Positions 26,409 through 35,832 of a stretch of 64,000 nt of DNA are shown in pieces. The translations under genes and the position numbers were made by a program. A model generated the notes under the pieces. That model did no database searches. It was not told the DNA's origin and saw only the letters and a list, made by a program, of their open reading frames with translations. The DNA comes from Bacteroidota bacterium (GTDB lineage: Bacteria; Bacteroidota; Ignavibacteria; Tepidaquicellales; Tepidaquicellaceae). How positions within the stretch are numbered: position 1 is the first letter of the stretch; every line of letters begins with the position of its first letter. The stretch covers positions 1 through 64,000 of the forward strand of contig JAFDZO010000015.1 in assembly GCA_018266845.1 (NCBI GenBank), in the 5' to 3' direction.

Positions 26409-27766
26409 ACTTTATCAATTAAAAAATTCCTTATCTGGTCAATCGAAATTCTAATCTGCTCCATAGAGTCCCTATCCCTTACCGTAACGGTATTGTTTTC
26501 CAAAGTCTCCGAGTCAACCGTAATGCAGTAAGGCGTTCCGTTTTCGTCCTGCCTTCTGTATCTTCTGCCCACAGCACCCGACTCATCATAAAAGACATTA
26601 AAAACTTTTCTTAAATCTTTTGTGATATTATGTGCAAGCTCCTGCATTCCGTCGCGGTTCACCAATGGAAATACCGCTGCCTTCACCGGAGCAAGCGCCG
26701 GATGGAAATGCAGAACGGTTCGGGTTTCAGAGCTTGTTGTTCCGTCTGAGTTTTCTTTTTTGATTTCTTCCTCATCGTACGAATCAACTAAGAAAGCCAT
26801 AAAGCTTCTTGATGCTCCTGCAGAGGTTTCAATCACATAGGGAATAAATCTTTCCTTTGTCTGGTCGTCGTAATATTCCATTTTCTTCCCGGAAAATTCC
26901 GTATGACGCTTAAGGTCAAAATCGGTTCTGTTGTGAATGCCTTCAATTTCTCCCCAGCCGAAAGGAAATTCGTATTCAATATCGGCGGCGGCTTTTGCAT
27001 AGTGGGCAAGCTTATCGGGCGAGTACCATTTCAGCTTGTCTTTTTTCATTCCGTACTTTATAAACCAGTTGAAGCGGATTTCTTTCCAGTAGTCGAACCA
27101 TTTTTCATCTTCGCCCGGCTTTACGAAAAACTGCATTTCCATCTGCTCGAATTCGCGTGTGCGGAAAAGAAAATTCTTGGTGTTGATTTCGTTTCTGAAC
27201 GCCTTGCCGACCTGCGCAATACCGAAGGGCAGCTTCTGTCTGGCTGATTCTTTTACGTTAAGAAAATTTACGTAAATTCCCTGTGCTGTTTCAGGTCTTA
27301 TAAAGATTGTGTTTGATGATTCTTCGAGCGGACCGATGAAGGTCTTGAACATCATATTGAAATTTCTGGCTTCGGTAAATTTTCCTTCTGCCTGGCATTT
27401 ACTTGCCTTTCGGCCTTTGTATCCTTTGTTTCCGCATTCAACATCGTCAAGCTGGTCAGCACGGAAACGGGCTTTGCACTCTTTGCAGTCAACAAGCGGG
27501 TCGGTAAAGTTTTCAACATGTCCTGATGCTTCCCATACTTTCGGGTGCATCAAAATAGCTGCATCTATTCCTTCTATATCTTCGCGGAGTGTCATTTCTT
27601 TCCACCACGCTTCTTTTATGTTACGGAGAAGCTCGACTCCCAGCGGACCGTAGTCCCAGCAGCCGTTAAGACCGCCGTAGATTTCAGATGACTGAAAAAC
27701 AAAGCCTTTACGCTTAGCCAATGAAACAATCTTTTCCATTGTATCGTTTTTTGTATTACCTGCCAT
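26399..27766 (-). CDS. glyQS: Glycyl-tRNA synthetase (homodimeric alpha2 type)
   Basis: This 455-residue class II synthetase matches the bacterial/eukaryotic-type alpha2 GlyRS. It has GFVFQSSEIYGGLNGCWDYGPLG near the N-terminus, and motif 2 with FRNEINTKNFLFRTREFEQME. Motif 3 lies in the C-terminal part of the catalytic core, followed by the anticodon-binding domain (LHFHPALAPVKAAVFPL ... VGRRYRRQDENGTPYC). It charges tRNA-Gly. Four cysteines (CKECKARFR, VECGNK, KCQ) near residues 95-125 may bind zinc. It stands as a single gene upstream of a long hairpin. Confidence 0.96.
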   Translation of the reverse strand: MAGNTKNDTMEKIVSLAKRKGFVFQSSEIYGGLNGCWDYGPLGVELLRNIKEAWWKEMTLREDIEGIDAAILMHPKVWEASGHVENFTDPLVDCKECKARFRADQLDDVECGNKGYKGRKASKCQAEGKFTEARNFNMMFKTFIGPLEESSNTIFIRPETAQGIYVNFLNVKESARQKLPFGIAQVGKAFRNEINTKNFLFRTREFEQMEMQFFVKPGEDEKWFDYWKEIRFNWFIKYGMKKDKLKWYSPDKLAHYAKAAADIEYEFPFGWGEIEGIHNRTDFDLKRHTEFSGKKMEYYDDQTKERFIPYVIETSAGASRSFMAFLVDSYDEEEIKKENSDGTTSSETRTVLHFHPALAPVKAAVFPLVNRDGMQELAHNITKDLRKVFNVFYDESGAVGRRYRRQDENGTPYCITVDSETLENNTVTVRDRDSMEQIRISIDQIRNFLIDKVLI

Positions 27767-27842
27767 ATTGTATTAAAATTGAATTAATTTCAAATTTACC
27801 AAAAACACAGTATATTAAATATGGAAAAAAAATTAAGACCGG

Positions 27843-28595
27843 ATGAAGCTATACTACAGTGAATATAAGCCTAACGGAATTTTAGGTGAGTTCTTTCTTG
27901 ATTACTCGAAATTTGAAGTCAGGCAAAAAATCAGAGGAAATTTTCATTTACTTAATGATTATACTTCATCGCTTCTGATAGTTCTAGATATAAACTCAGG
28001 AAAGATTATTTGTAAAATTGCCGGGTACAGGAATGAACGATTAAGAATAAATCTGAAGGAAAACTCCGTTTTGTTTATTTATAAATTCAAACCGGAAATT
28101 TTTTATCTATTGAATGACGGCAAAATAGAGAATTTCAAAAATAAAATTGTAAACTATCTGAAGATAAAATTTCCCGCAGGCATTCACGATGAAAAAACTA
28201 TAAACGATATTCTAATAGAACACTATAAAAAAATTACTCTCAATAGGACAAAATTAAAGTCCTATGTACTGCGTGCAATTGAAAAAATAAACTTGCAAAA
28301 AGGAAATTACAAAACCGGAGAACTGATTTCAGAATCCGGTATTAGCATAAGACAGTTTCAGAGGGAATTTAAAAAAGTTACAGGTTTTTCTCCCAAGGAA
28401 TATGCTTCAATTCTAAGAATAAACTCACTGACCTCTCAATTATTAAAAGACAAAGTTTCATTGAAAGATATTTTTTTCGATTTTGGATTTTATGACCAGG
28501 CCCACTTTAATAATGAGTTTAGAAAAATAATCGGAGCTAACCCGACTTTATTTGAATCCCGCCAGAAACTCATTAAATATTTAAACCTTCTTTAA
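27843..28595 (+). CDS. AraC-family transcriptional regulator
   Basis: A 250-residue protein with a ~140-residue N-terminal sensory domain I do not recognise and a C-terminal AraC DNA-binding domain (residues ~155-240). The two HTH units are visible: GELISESGISIRQFQREFKKVTGFSPKEYAS, and SLKDIFFDFGFYDQAHFNNEFRKIIGANPT, the second with the family's GF.DQ.HF...F....G.(S/N)P signature. The N-terminal domain has no cupin-type ligands that I can see. It may control the next gene, 58 bases downstream, but nothing proves it. Confidence 0.88.
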   Translation: MKLYYSEYKPNGILGEFFLDYSKFEVRQKIRGNFHLLNDYTSSLLIVLDINSGKIICKIAGYRNERLRINLKENSVLFIYKFKPEIFYLLNDGKIENFKNKIVNYLKIKFPAGIHDEKTINDILIEHYKKITLNRTKLKSYVLRAIEKINLQKGNYKTGELISESGISIRQFQREFKKVTGFSPKEYASILRINSLTSQLLKDKVSLKDIFFDFGFYDQAHFNNEFRKIIGANPTLFESRQKLIKYLNLL

Positions 28596-28653
28596 TCTTG
28601 TCGCATTTTTACAATCAAACAAAGACATCCCTTCTTATATTAGAAATAAAAAA

Positions 28654-29916
28654 GTGAAAACATTCTTAATTTTATTACTGATGAATTTACCCCTGATGGC
28701 GCAATCAACTGCATTTGATAAACTGTATAAATTGTACAGTGAAAAGAAGTATTTTAAGTTTATCTCTCAATTTAAAGAAAACGAAAACATCCTCTCTGAA
28801 AACGAAAAAAATATCTGCAATGTTTTTTATTTTGGTCTGCTTAATAATAGGACTGAATCTGAAAAATATTTCAAGCTGGAATTGATTTCAGATTCGTCTA
28901 TACCGGATTCAGCAAAGAAAGATTTATATTCCACGAGCATATTAAATAATGTATGGCTTGGAAATTATAAAAAAGCCGGAGAAGAAACAGAGATAGTTTT
29001 GAAAAATTACTCCGCATTAATTAAATCTAAGGATAAGGAGGATTATGAAAACTCGCTTATTATTTGGAAATCACTTGCCGGGCTGGGCAGACAGGAAGTT
29101 GTTAAAAAATCTGATGTGAAAATAAAAATGAAAAAAGACATTGCAGGATTGTATAACATTCCTGTAGTTTGTAATAATAATACATTAGATTTTGTGTTCG
29201 ATTCAGGTGCAAATTTTTCTACTATTACCGAAACTCAGGCAAAAAATTTTAACATTACTTTGACAAGCGGGAGAATAAAAGTTGGCACGATAACTGAAAA
29301 GAAAGTAGATGCTGTAATAGGTTACTCAAATTCGTTTTTTATGGGAGATATGGAAATTAAAAATACAGTATTCCTTGTCATGCCCGATGAAGTTTTATCC
29401 TTTGCAGGCGGTATGTATAAAATAAACGGTATAATTGGTTTCCCTATAATGGAGGCGATGGGTGAAGTGAGTTTTTCAAAAGATGGAGAATTTATTGTTC
29501 CGTTAAACATATCAGAGAGCAATCTGAAAAATCTGGTTGTGGACGGATTTAATCCTGTTATTGAAGTAGATTATAAAAATAATCCATTGGCTTTTACATT
29601 TGATACAGGAGCAAAAACAACCTTGCTGTATGCGCCTTTTCTTGAAGAATATAAAAACGAAGTTACTGCGCAATATAAACTTGAAGAAGTAAAATTTGAG
29701 GGCGCGGGCGGCGAGACAACTGTCCCGGGGTACCGTCTGAAACAAGTTGAGTTTTCAGTTGCAAATGATAAAACTATTCTACCGAAAGTCAGCTTGCTAT
29801 CAGAATCTATTAAAAATAACGGAGAACTATTTTATGGAAACTTGGGTCAGGATTTTATTTCAAAGTTTGACTATATGGTTCTGAATTTTAAAAACATGTT
29901 TGTTGACTTTAAATAG
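28654..29916 (+). CDS. Exported tandem retropepsin-like aspartic protease
   Basis: The frame starts at GTG 28654, which gives a signal peptide ending in MAQS. The N-terminal ~150 residues are helical, possibly TPR-like. Two aspartic-protease-like domains follow. The first has VFDSGANFSTI with GRIKVGT and GIIGFPIM; the second has TFDTGAKTTLLYAPF with YGNLGQDF. Each contributes one D-(S/T)-G-A motif, so the protein could form an intramolecular pepsin-like pair or two retropepsin-like units. The length is 420 residues. Its substrate and cellular role are unknown. Confidence 0.8.
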   Translation: MKTFLILLLMNLPLMAQSTAFDKLYKLYSEKKYFKFISQFKENENILSENEKNICNVFYFGLLNNRTESEKYFKLELISDSSIPDSAKKDLYSTSILNNVWLGNYKKAGEETEIVLKNYSALIKSKDKEDYENSLIIWKSLAGLGRQEVVKKSDVKIKMKKDIAGLYNIPVVCNNNTLDFVFDSGANFSTITETQAKNFNITLTSGRIKVGTITEKKVDAVIGYSNSFFMGDMEIKNTVFLVMPDEVLSFAGGMYKINGIIGFPIMEAMGEVSFSKDGEFIVPLNISESNLKNLVVDGFNPVIEVDYKNNPLAFTFDTGAKTTLLYAPFLEEYKNEVTAQYKLEEVKFEGAGGETTVPGYRLKQVEFSVANDKTILPKVSLLSESIKNNGELFYGNLGQDFISKFDYMVLNFKNMFVDFK

Positions 29917-29942
29917 CTTTGTTTTCAATTATTTGTGCGGTG

Positions 29943-29982
29943 AATGCACTATCTTTCCAAAAGTAAGGTGGTGCATTTTTAT
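29943..29982 (+). terminator. Intrinsic terminator after retropepsin-like gene
   Basis: AATGCAC (29943-29949) pairs with GTGCATT (29971-29977), with some further pairing inside, followed by TTTATTTGG. Confidence 0.65.
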
Positions 29983-30057
29983 TTGGCTTTAATTTATTAA
30001 CAATTTAAATTACAATATTCTAAAATCCTTTCATAAAACTTAAAGGAGGAAAGAGCT

Positions 30058-32115
30058 ATGAGAAAGTTAATTTTTCTCTCCTTTTGTCTGATTCTGTTGG
30101 CAGTTTCATCGCAAGCTTTTTCAAACGGAATCGGTGTTGTTAATGCTTCAACAGGCATATATTTAAAGACAGTCGCTACCCGCATAAATGTATCCGTTGA
30201 AAGTCAAATCTCTACAACTGTAACTACCCAGACATTCCAAAACAATTTAGGAGCAGATAAGACCGTATCATTTGCTTTTCCGATGCCCGATGGCGCAAGC
30301 GCAACTGGGCTGAGATGGAAGGTGAACGGCACTTGGTATCAAGCGCCAATTGCTCCCCGTCCGCAGGATTCAACTTTGCCCGGCGGAACGATGAATACAA
30401 ATTTGAAAACATATCTTGGAAGCACTCCGTTGTTTTTTGGAATACAGCAGCAGGTGAAAAGAGATTCTACTCTGATTGTCGAGCTGACTTATGTTCAGCT
30501 TTTGAAATATGACTTTGGAAGTGTTTATTATGACTATACCAATGATTATCATTTGATACAGACGGCAGCAATGGAATCACAAGAAATGACTTTTAATCTG
30601 ACTTCTCCGCGAACTATAGACAGCATACGGCTTGTAAGCGCAAATCCTCTTACACAGCTTACCAATAACGGAAACAATGCAGTAGTCATAAGCAACTTGT
30701 ATAGCGCTGCGGCAACAGTAAATTTTAAAATAAAATATTCACTCAATTTAAATCAGTTAGGATTATACAGCTATTCTACATTAATACCCCAAGCGCAGCT
30801 TCCAGATTCGCTCGGTGGATTTTTTATGTTCATCGCTGAACCTAACCCCGGGAATACAGCAAACATAATTAAAAAAGTTTTTACATTAATTGTTGACCGT
30901 TCAGGAAGCATGGGCGGCACAAAAATAGACCAGGCAAAAAATGCAGCTAAGTTTATTGTAAATAATTTAAACCCGGGAGATAAATTTAATATAGTAGATT
31001 TTGAAACGAGCGTTTATAGCTTCAGAAGCCAGCATGTTTTATATACTACTCAAACGAGGGATTCAGCGCTTACGTATGTAAATAATATTGTTGCAGGCGG
31101 CAGCACTAATATTTCAGGAGCATTTTCAACCGCAGTGCCTCAATTTAATGCTGCTACAGACAGTACCGCAAACATAATTATTTTCTTTACAGACGGGCAG
31201 CCAACGGTGGGAATAACAGAAACAACTGCCCTGCTGAATCACGTTCACAATTTAATTACCACTGCTGAGTCTAAAATATTTTTGTATTCGTTTGGAATAG
31301 GAACAGATGTAAATCAACAGCTTCTGACATTGATGTCTTCACAAAATAACGGCTATTCGGAATTTTTACTTGACGGAGAACTTGAATCAAGAATCACAAA
31401 TTTTTATCTGAGGATAAAAAATCCTGTCTTGTTAAGCCCGACAGTAAGCTTTAACGCAGGAGGAATTACGAATGTATATCCTAATCCATTGCCGAATTTA
31501 TATATAGGTCAGCAGATGATAGTAACGGGAAGATACACAAGCACGGGACCCGTTACCGTAACGCTTTCAGGCAAGGCATTCAATCAGCCCGTTTCGTATC
31601 AATATACATTTAACAGGGTTGATACAACGGCAACAAGGTATCAGTTTTTAACAAAGATATGGGCAAAGCAGAAAATCGATAATCTGCTTGTTCAGTATTA
31701 CAGCTTAACGCCGGGCACTCCGCAGGCGCTTGCAATAAAGCAGCAGATAATTAGTATAAGCATTGGATACGGGGTGATAAGTCCGTTCACGAGCTTCGGA
31801 AATCCGACTCACGTAAATAATGAGAATGAAAATATAAATATTGCCGGCTCATACAAGCTGGTCGGTAATTATCCGAATCCGTTTAATCCGACAACAACTA
31901 TAAAATTCATCGTAAACAAAAATGTTACGGGAGTATATCTTGTAAAAATTTATAATCAGGTCGGACAGTTAGTTGATGTAATTAAATTTACATTAAACGG
32001 AAAAGGTATTTACGAAGCAAAATGGGATGCAGCAAAATTTGCATCTGGAGTATATTATTATAGGATAGATTTCGGCGAAGATTTGCTTACAGGCAAGATG
32101 GTATTAATGAAGTAA
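30058..32115 (+). CDS. Secreted VIT-VWA protein with T9SS sorting domain
   Basis: A 685-residue exported protein preceded by a strong ribosome-binding site AAGGAGG at 30043-30049. After the signal peptide is a VIT domain (TTVTTQTFQNNLGADKTVSF...FPMP). A von Willebrand A domain follows with an intact MIDAS start, D-R-S-G-S-M at about residue 280, plus SGSTNISGAF-type and FFTDGQPTVG motifs. The C-terminal ~85 residues form a T9SS sorting domain with GNYPNPFNPTTTIKF. VIT-VWA proteins resemble inter-alpha-trypsin inhibitor heavy chains and bind ligands through a divalent metal. It is probably displayed on the surface. Confidence 0.92.
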   Translation: MRKLIFLSFCLILLAVSSQAFSNGIGVVNASTGIYLKTVATRINVSVESQISTTVTTQTFQNNLGADKTVSFAFPMPDGASATGLRWKVNGTWYQAPIAPRPQDSTLPGGTMNTNLKTYLGSTPLFFGIQQQVKRDSTLIVELTYVQLLKYDFGSVYYDYTNDYHLIQTAAMESQEMTFNLTSPRTIDSIRLVSANPLTQLTNNGNNAVVISNLYSAAATVNFKIKYSLNLNQLGLYSYSTLIPQAQLPDSLGGFFMFIAEPNPGNTANIIKKVFTLIVDRSGSMGGTKIDQAKNAAKFIVNNLNPGDKFNIVDFETSVYSFRSQHVLYTTQTRDSALTYVNNIVAGGSTNISGAFSTAVPQFNAATDSTANIIIFFTDGQPTVGITETTALLNHVHNLITTAESKIFLYSFGIGTDVNQQLLTLMSSQNNGYSEFLLDGELESRITNFYLRIKNPVLLSPTVSFNAGGITNVYPNPLPNLYIGQQMIVTGRYTSTGPVTVTLSGKAFNQPVSYQYTFNRVDTTATRYQFLTKIWAKQKIDNLLVQYYSLTPGTPQALAIKQQIISISIGYGVISPFTSFGNPTHVNNENENINIAGSYKLVGNYPNPFNPTTTIKFIVNKNVTGVYLVKIYNQVGQLVDVIKFTLNGKGIYEAKWDAAKFASGVYYYRIDFGEDLLTGKMVLMK

Positions 32116-32157
32116 AAGGAAATAAGAAGTAATTAGTATTATTTAGAAATGAAAAAA

Positions 32158-32197
32158 TAAAAAGCCGCGGGAAAAATATTTCTCACGGCTTTTTTTG
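32158..32197. terminator. Bidirectional terminator
   Basis: AAAAAGCCG pairs with CGGCTTTTT around a ~20-base internal region, with T tracts on both strands. It lies between the convergent VIT-VWA and acid-phosphatase-like genes. Confidence 0.8.
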
Positions 32198-32202
32198 TTA
32201 AA

Positions 32203-32841
32203 TTATTTTATACAGTACATATAGTTAGTAATACGCACCATGTAGCCGGCATTGCCTCCTGCCATATCACTCCACTGGTCGCCAACGTTCCCTACGAAGT
32301 TATATCCTTCGTTTGCAAGCTTCTGCCTTAATGTGCTTTTATATTCCTCTGCAGTTGATTTTTTAAATTCAACGGGACGGAGAATAAGAGTATCTATATT
32401 TGAGTAACCTGATTTTTTTAAATTGCCAAGTGTATGCGTGTAATTGAAATCGTTGTAATCACGTCCCGTAATAAAAAATACTTTGAAGCCTTTTTCTTTC
32501 AAAAAGTTATACAGTTCCAGTACGGGCTGCACTGCGGGGGAACTTTCATTTTCAAGCTGATTATTATATGATATTGCATCAAATACATAATGCGAGGCAC
32601 GGAAGATTTCAAAGTTACTTAAAGAAGTTTCATCAACATCAATGACAACAACATCTTTTGCTCCGGGAGTCATATTTTTAAAATGCTCAATAGCTGGGGC
32701 GATAATTCCTCTCAGTTCGGCATCATAAGAGCCGGAAGAATAATACGATGAAACGGAAGCAGAATCGTTAAGAAAGAAGAACTGCGCAAACGAACATTTT
32801 GTTACAAGTAATAGCAGGAATACAAGAATTTTTAATTTCAT
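32203..32841 (-). CDS. Exported HAD-superfamily acid phosphatase-like protein
   Basis: A 212-residue protein with a signal peptide. It shows the HAD DDDD phosphatase motifs in order: VVVIDVDETSLSNFE (nucleophile and general acid Asp, near residues 64-66), FFITGRDYND (motif II Thr with Arg), a Lys in FKKSTAEEYKS, and NVGDQWSDMAGG (motif IV Asp pair). This is the layout of class B/C acid phosphatases and the e(P4) group. It should hydrolyse phosphomonoesters in the periplasm or at the surface. Confidence 0.85.
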   Translation of the reverse strand: MKLKILVFLLLLVTKCSFAQFFFLNDSASVSSYYSSGSYDAELRGIIAPAIEHFKNMTPGAKDVVVIDVDETSLSNFEIFRASHYVFDAISYNNQLENESSPAVQPVLELYNFLKEKGFKVFFITGRDYNDFNYTHTLGNLKKSGYSNIDTLILRPVEFKKSTAEEYKSTLRQKLANEGYNFVGNVGDQWSDMAGGNAGYMVRITNYMYCIK

Positions 32842-32964
32842 ATTGATTTGTTTGAGTAGATATAAAAGATTTTTGTTAAAATTAAGTAAATTCAGGGTTT
32901 TCTTAAACTCATTATACTCTGATTTTTAGCTTAAAAATACGCTTAAATATAGGTAAATTCACGA

Positions 32965-34314
32965 ATGTCAAAATCTGTCTCATTACATACGTTAGGATGC
33001 AAGCTGAACTACAGCGAAACCTCTACCATTGCCAAGCAATTTGAGGAAAAAGGATATTCGATTGAGGAATACGGAAATCCCGCCGATATCTTTGTGCTCA
33101 ATACATGCTCCGTTACCGAAAACGCAGATAAAGAATGCAGGCAGATAATCCGCAGCGTGATACGAAATAATCCTGCCACATACGTGATTGTAACAGGCTG
33201 TTATGCTCAGCTTCAGCCTGAGGAGATTGCAAAGATAGACGGAGTTGATTTAGTGCTCGGCGCAAATGAGAAGTTCAAGCTGTTCGACTATATGGATAAT
33301 TTTCAGAAGGAAAATATTTCCTGTATTGATGAAAGCAGCTATAAGGATGTGAAGGTAATCCGCAAGGAAGTTTATGAGCTGGATGAATTTGTGGAGGCAT
33401 ACTCGGCAGATAATGATTCTCGCACAAGGGCGTTTCTGAAAATTCAGGATGGATGCGATTACAAATGCTCGTTCTGTACTATCCCTATGGCGAGAGGCAA
33501 ATCTAGAAGTCTTGATATTAGCAAAGTTGTTGAAAACGCAAAGAAGATTATTGATAGCGGCTATAAGGAAATAATTCTAACGGGAGTAAATACGGGCGAT
33601 TATTTATTCGAAGTGAACTTGCCCGAAGGAGAATCATTAAAATACAAACTGATAGATGTTTTATATGAACTGGATAAGCTGAACATTGAGAGAATAAGAA
33701 TAAGCTCGATAGAGCCGAATCTGCTCACTGATGAAATTCTTGATTTATATACTTCATCAAACAAGTTCTGCAATCATTTTCATATTCCTTTGCAGAGCGG
33801 AGATTCGGAAATTCTCAAAGCAATGAGAAGAAGATATAATGCGGATTTTTACAAAGACCTGATTTACAAAATAAATGATAAGATACAAGATGTTGGAATA
33901 GGCGTGGATGTTATTGTCGGTTTCCCGGGGGAAAGCGATGCGAATTTTGATAACACGTACAGATTTCTGGATTCACTTCCCATAAGCTATCTGCATGTAT
34001 TCAGTTATTCAGAAAGAAGAAATACCGTTGCTATAGATCTGCCGAATTCAGTTGATGTGAGAAAGAGAAGATTCAGAAGCCAGGTGCTGAGAAACCTATC
34101 GAATAAAAAAAGATTTGAGTTTTATACAAAGTATATAGGTACAGAGCAGGAAGTATTATTTGAAACAGTAAAAGATGCAGGAGTAATAGAAGGATATACA
34201 AGAAACTATATCAGGGTGCAGACACCATACTCGGCAGGAACGGAAAATAATATTAAGAAAGTAAAATTATCGGCAGCGGATTCCATAAAGCCGGTAATGA
34301 GTGAAATAATATAA
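32965..34314 (+). CDS. mtaB: tRNA t6A37 methylthiotransferase MtaB
   Basis: A 449-residue member of the methylthiotransferase family. The N-terminal UPF0004 domain starts VSLHTLGCKLNYSET, the MtaB-type form, with further cluster cysteines in LNTCSVTE and TGCYAQ. The radical SAM motif is C-D-Y-K-C-S-F-C within IQDGCDYKCSFCTIPMARGKSRS. A C-terminal TRAM-like region is present. The KL(N) of GCKLN is what separates MtaB from RimO and MiaB. MtaB adds a methylthio group to t6A at tRNA position 37. It begins a long co-directional run, and its stop overlaps the next start (TAATG). Confidence 0.93.
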   Translation: MSKSVSLHTLGCKLNYSETSTIAKQFEEKGYSIEEYGNPADIFVLNTCSVTENADKECRQIIRSVIRNNPATYVIVTGCYAQLQPEEIAKIDGVDLVLGANEKFKLFDYMDNFQKENISCIDESSYKDVKVIRKEVYELDEFVEAYSADNDSRTRAFLKIQDGCDYKCSFCTIPMARGKSRSLDISKVVENAKKIIDSGYKEIILTGVNTGDYLFEVNLPEGESLKYKLIDVLYELDKLNIERIRISSIEPNLLTDEILDLYTSSNKFCNHFHIPLQSGDSEILKAMRRRYNADFYKDLIYKINDKIQDVGIGVDVIVGFPGESDANFDNTYRFLDSLPISYLHVFSYSERRNTVAIDLPNSVDVRKRRFRSQVLRNLSNKKRFEFYTKYIGTEQEVLFETVKDAGVIEGYTRNYIRVQTPYSAGTENNIKKVKLSAADSIKPVMSEII

Positions 34315-34514
34315 TGGATAAAGAATTTAAATCAATTGAAGATTTAAACCGAGAGCTTTCTCTTATGGAAGGTAAACCATTTGAGGAGATTCTAAGAAAA
34401 ATGGGCGAGCTATATTCCTATGCGAAAGCTAATAATCTTTTACCTGAGCGAGATTTAATGGAAAGCTTGGAACATAAAATAAAAATGAAAAAAGTTTTAA
34501 ATAGTCGAAAGTAA
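34314..34514 (+). CDS. Small conserved-looking hypothetical protein (66 aa)
   Basis: A 66-residue, highly charged, probably all-helical protein (MDKEFKSIEDLNRELSLMEG...). Its ATG overlaps the mtaB stop codon in a TAATG junction, and its stop lies 3 bases before sixA. That argues for a real translated gene. I recognise no family; its size and charge recall small accessory subunits, but no function can be assigned. Confidence 0.6.
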   Translation: MDKEFKSIEDLNRELSLMEGKPFEEILRKMGELYSYAKANNLLPERDLMESLEHKIKMKKVLNSRK

Positions 34515-34517
34515 TTT

Positions 34518-35006
34518 ATGAAAATATATTTAATAAGGCACGGCGAAGCAATAGACCACGAGACAAATTCGGTGAAGTCGGATGAATACCGTTTTCTCAC
34601 GGTAAAAGGAAGAATGACAACCCGCAAGGTTGCAAAAAACCTAAAAGAAGAACTTTCTTTAGCAGATAAAATATTTACAAGTCCTTTAACAAGGGCAGTG
34701 CAGACAGCAGAAATAATTGCAACCACAATAAAATATAAGAACGATGTAGAAATTGCAAACGAGCTGAAAATCGGCTCATCAATGTCAAAGATAATTGAGC
34801 TTATTACAGAACACTCGACAATGAACGCAATTGTTCTGGTCGGACACGAACCTATGATGGGAATGCTCGTGCATACGCTTTCGGATAAAAAAGATTTTTA
34901 TAATTTCAAAAAATCAGGAGTGTGCTTGATTGATTTTGATGTAAAAAAAGAGCATGGCACATACAAATGGTTTTTAAATCCTAAAACCTTAGAGCACATA
35001 GACTGA
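34518..35006 (+). CDS. sixA: SixA-type histidine phosphatase
   Basis: A 162-residue protein of the histidine phosphatase (phosphoglycerate mutase-like) superfamily. The catalytic R-H-G motif is at residues 7-9 (MKIYLIRHGEAID) and the second His is in VLVGHEPMMGML. Its short length and TSPLTRAVQTAEI match SixA, which dephosphorylates phosphohistidine on signalling or PTS proteins. The true substrate here is unknown. It is followed within 2 bases by the ABC ATPase gene. Confidence 0.85.
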   Translation: MKIYLIRHGEAIDHETNSVKSDEYRFLTVKGRMTTRKVAKNLKEELSLADKIFTSPLTRAVQTAEIIATTIKYKNDVEIANELKIGSSMSKIIELITEHSTMNAIVLVGHEPMMGMLVHTLSDKKDFYNFKKSGVCLIDFDVKKEHGTYKWFLNPKTLEHID

Positions 35007-35007
35007 T

Positions 35008-35832
35008 TTGCAAAGCCCGCTTCTTCAAATAAACAATCTTTCGTTCTCCTATGAAAAAGATAAAAAATTTCTCGATGATATTTCATTGGAGATACTTGAG
35101 AAAGATTTTGTTTCAATCGTAGGAAGAAATGGTTCGGGAAAATCAACCTTCGTAAAAATTCTCTCAAGAATAATAAATAATTACTCAGGTAAAATTTTTT
35201 ATGAAGAGAAAAATATTACAGATTACGAAAACAAAGATTTCTCGCGCAATATAAGCTATATGCCGCAGGTTTTTCCCCAGTTTGTGAATGAACTGATAGT
35301 AAATGAGCTTCTGCTTTTGGGAAGATACGCTTATAAAAAATCCACGCAGCTTTCATACAGTGATGAAGATATAAATTCCGTAAACGAAGCGATGAAGGTT
35401 TGCGGAATAACTGATTTCAAAGATAAGCAGCTGAAGACACTTTCCGGCGGAGAGAGGCAAAAGGTTCTTTTAACTTTATCACTGGTACAGTTAAATATTA
35501 CGAAAGATTTGCATGGAAAGATATTGATAGTGGATGAACCGCTTACGCATCTTGACATAAATTTTCAGTATGAAACTTTATCGCTTCTGAGGGATTTAAA
35601 TGAAAGAAAAGGTCTCACTGTGCTTTTTGTCATTCACGATTTGAACCTTGCGCTGAAGTATTCCAATAAAACTATTCTGCTGAACAAAGGAAAGATGGTC
35701 GGATTTGATTCAACGGAAAAGATACTTTCACAGGAAAACATAAACAATAATTTTCTTATCAACTCAGAGCTTGTAAATTTTAACAATAATACATTTATAC
35801 ATTTTAATGACGTACAACAAAATCATAATTGA
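35008..35832 (+). CDS. ABC transporter ATP-binding protein (FecE-like), orphan
   Basis: The frame starts at TTG 35008, immediately after the sixA stop. The 274-residue ATPase has Walker A GRNGSGKST (residues ~39-47), Q-loop MPQVFPQF, signature LSGGERQKV, Walker B ILIVDEPLTHLD and H-loop VIHDLN. The DEPLTHLDI form and overall length suit the iron-siderophore/cobalamin importer group. No permease or binding protein is encoded nearby, so its partners must be elsewhere. Its last 26 bases overlap the next gene. Confidence 0.85.
   Translation: MQSPLLQINNLSFSYEKDKKFLDDISLEILEKDFVSIVGRNGSGKSTFVKILSRIINNYSGKIFYEEKNITDYENKDFSRNISYMPQVFPQFVNELIVNELLLLGRYAYKKSTQLSYSDEDINSVNEAMKVCGITDFKDKQLKTLSGGERQKVLLTLSLVQLNITKDLHGKILIVDEPLTHLDINFQYETLSLLRDLNERKGLTVLFVIHDLNLALKYSNKTILLNKGKMVGFDSTEKILSQENINNNFLINSELVNFNNNTFIHFNDVQQNHN

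Noticed and set aside
9072-32115. A T9SS secretion locus
   Set aside because: Only three cargo proteins with sorting domains were seen; no por/gld/spr secretion components are encoded in this window.
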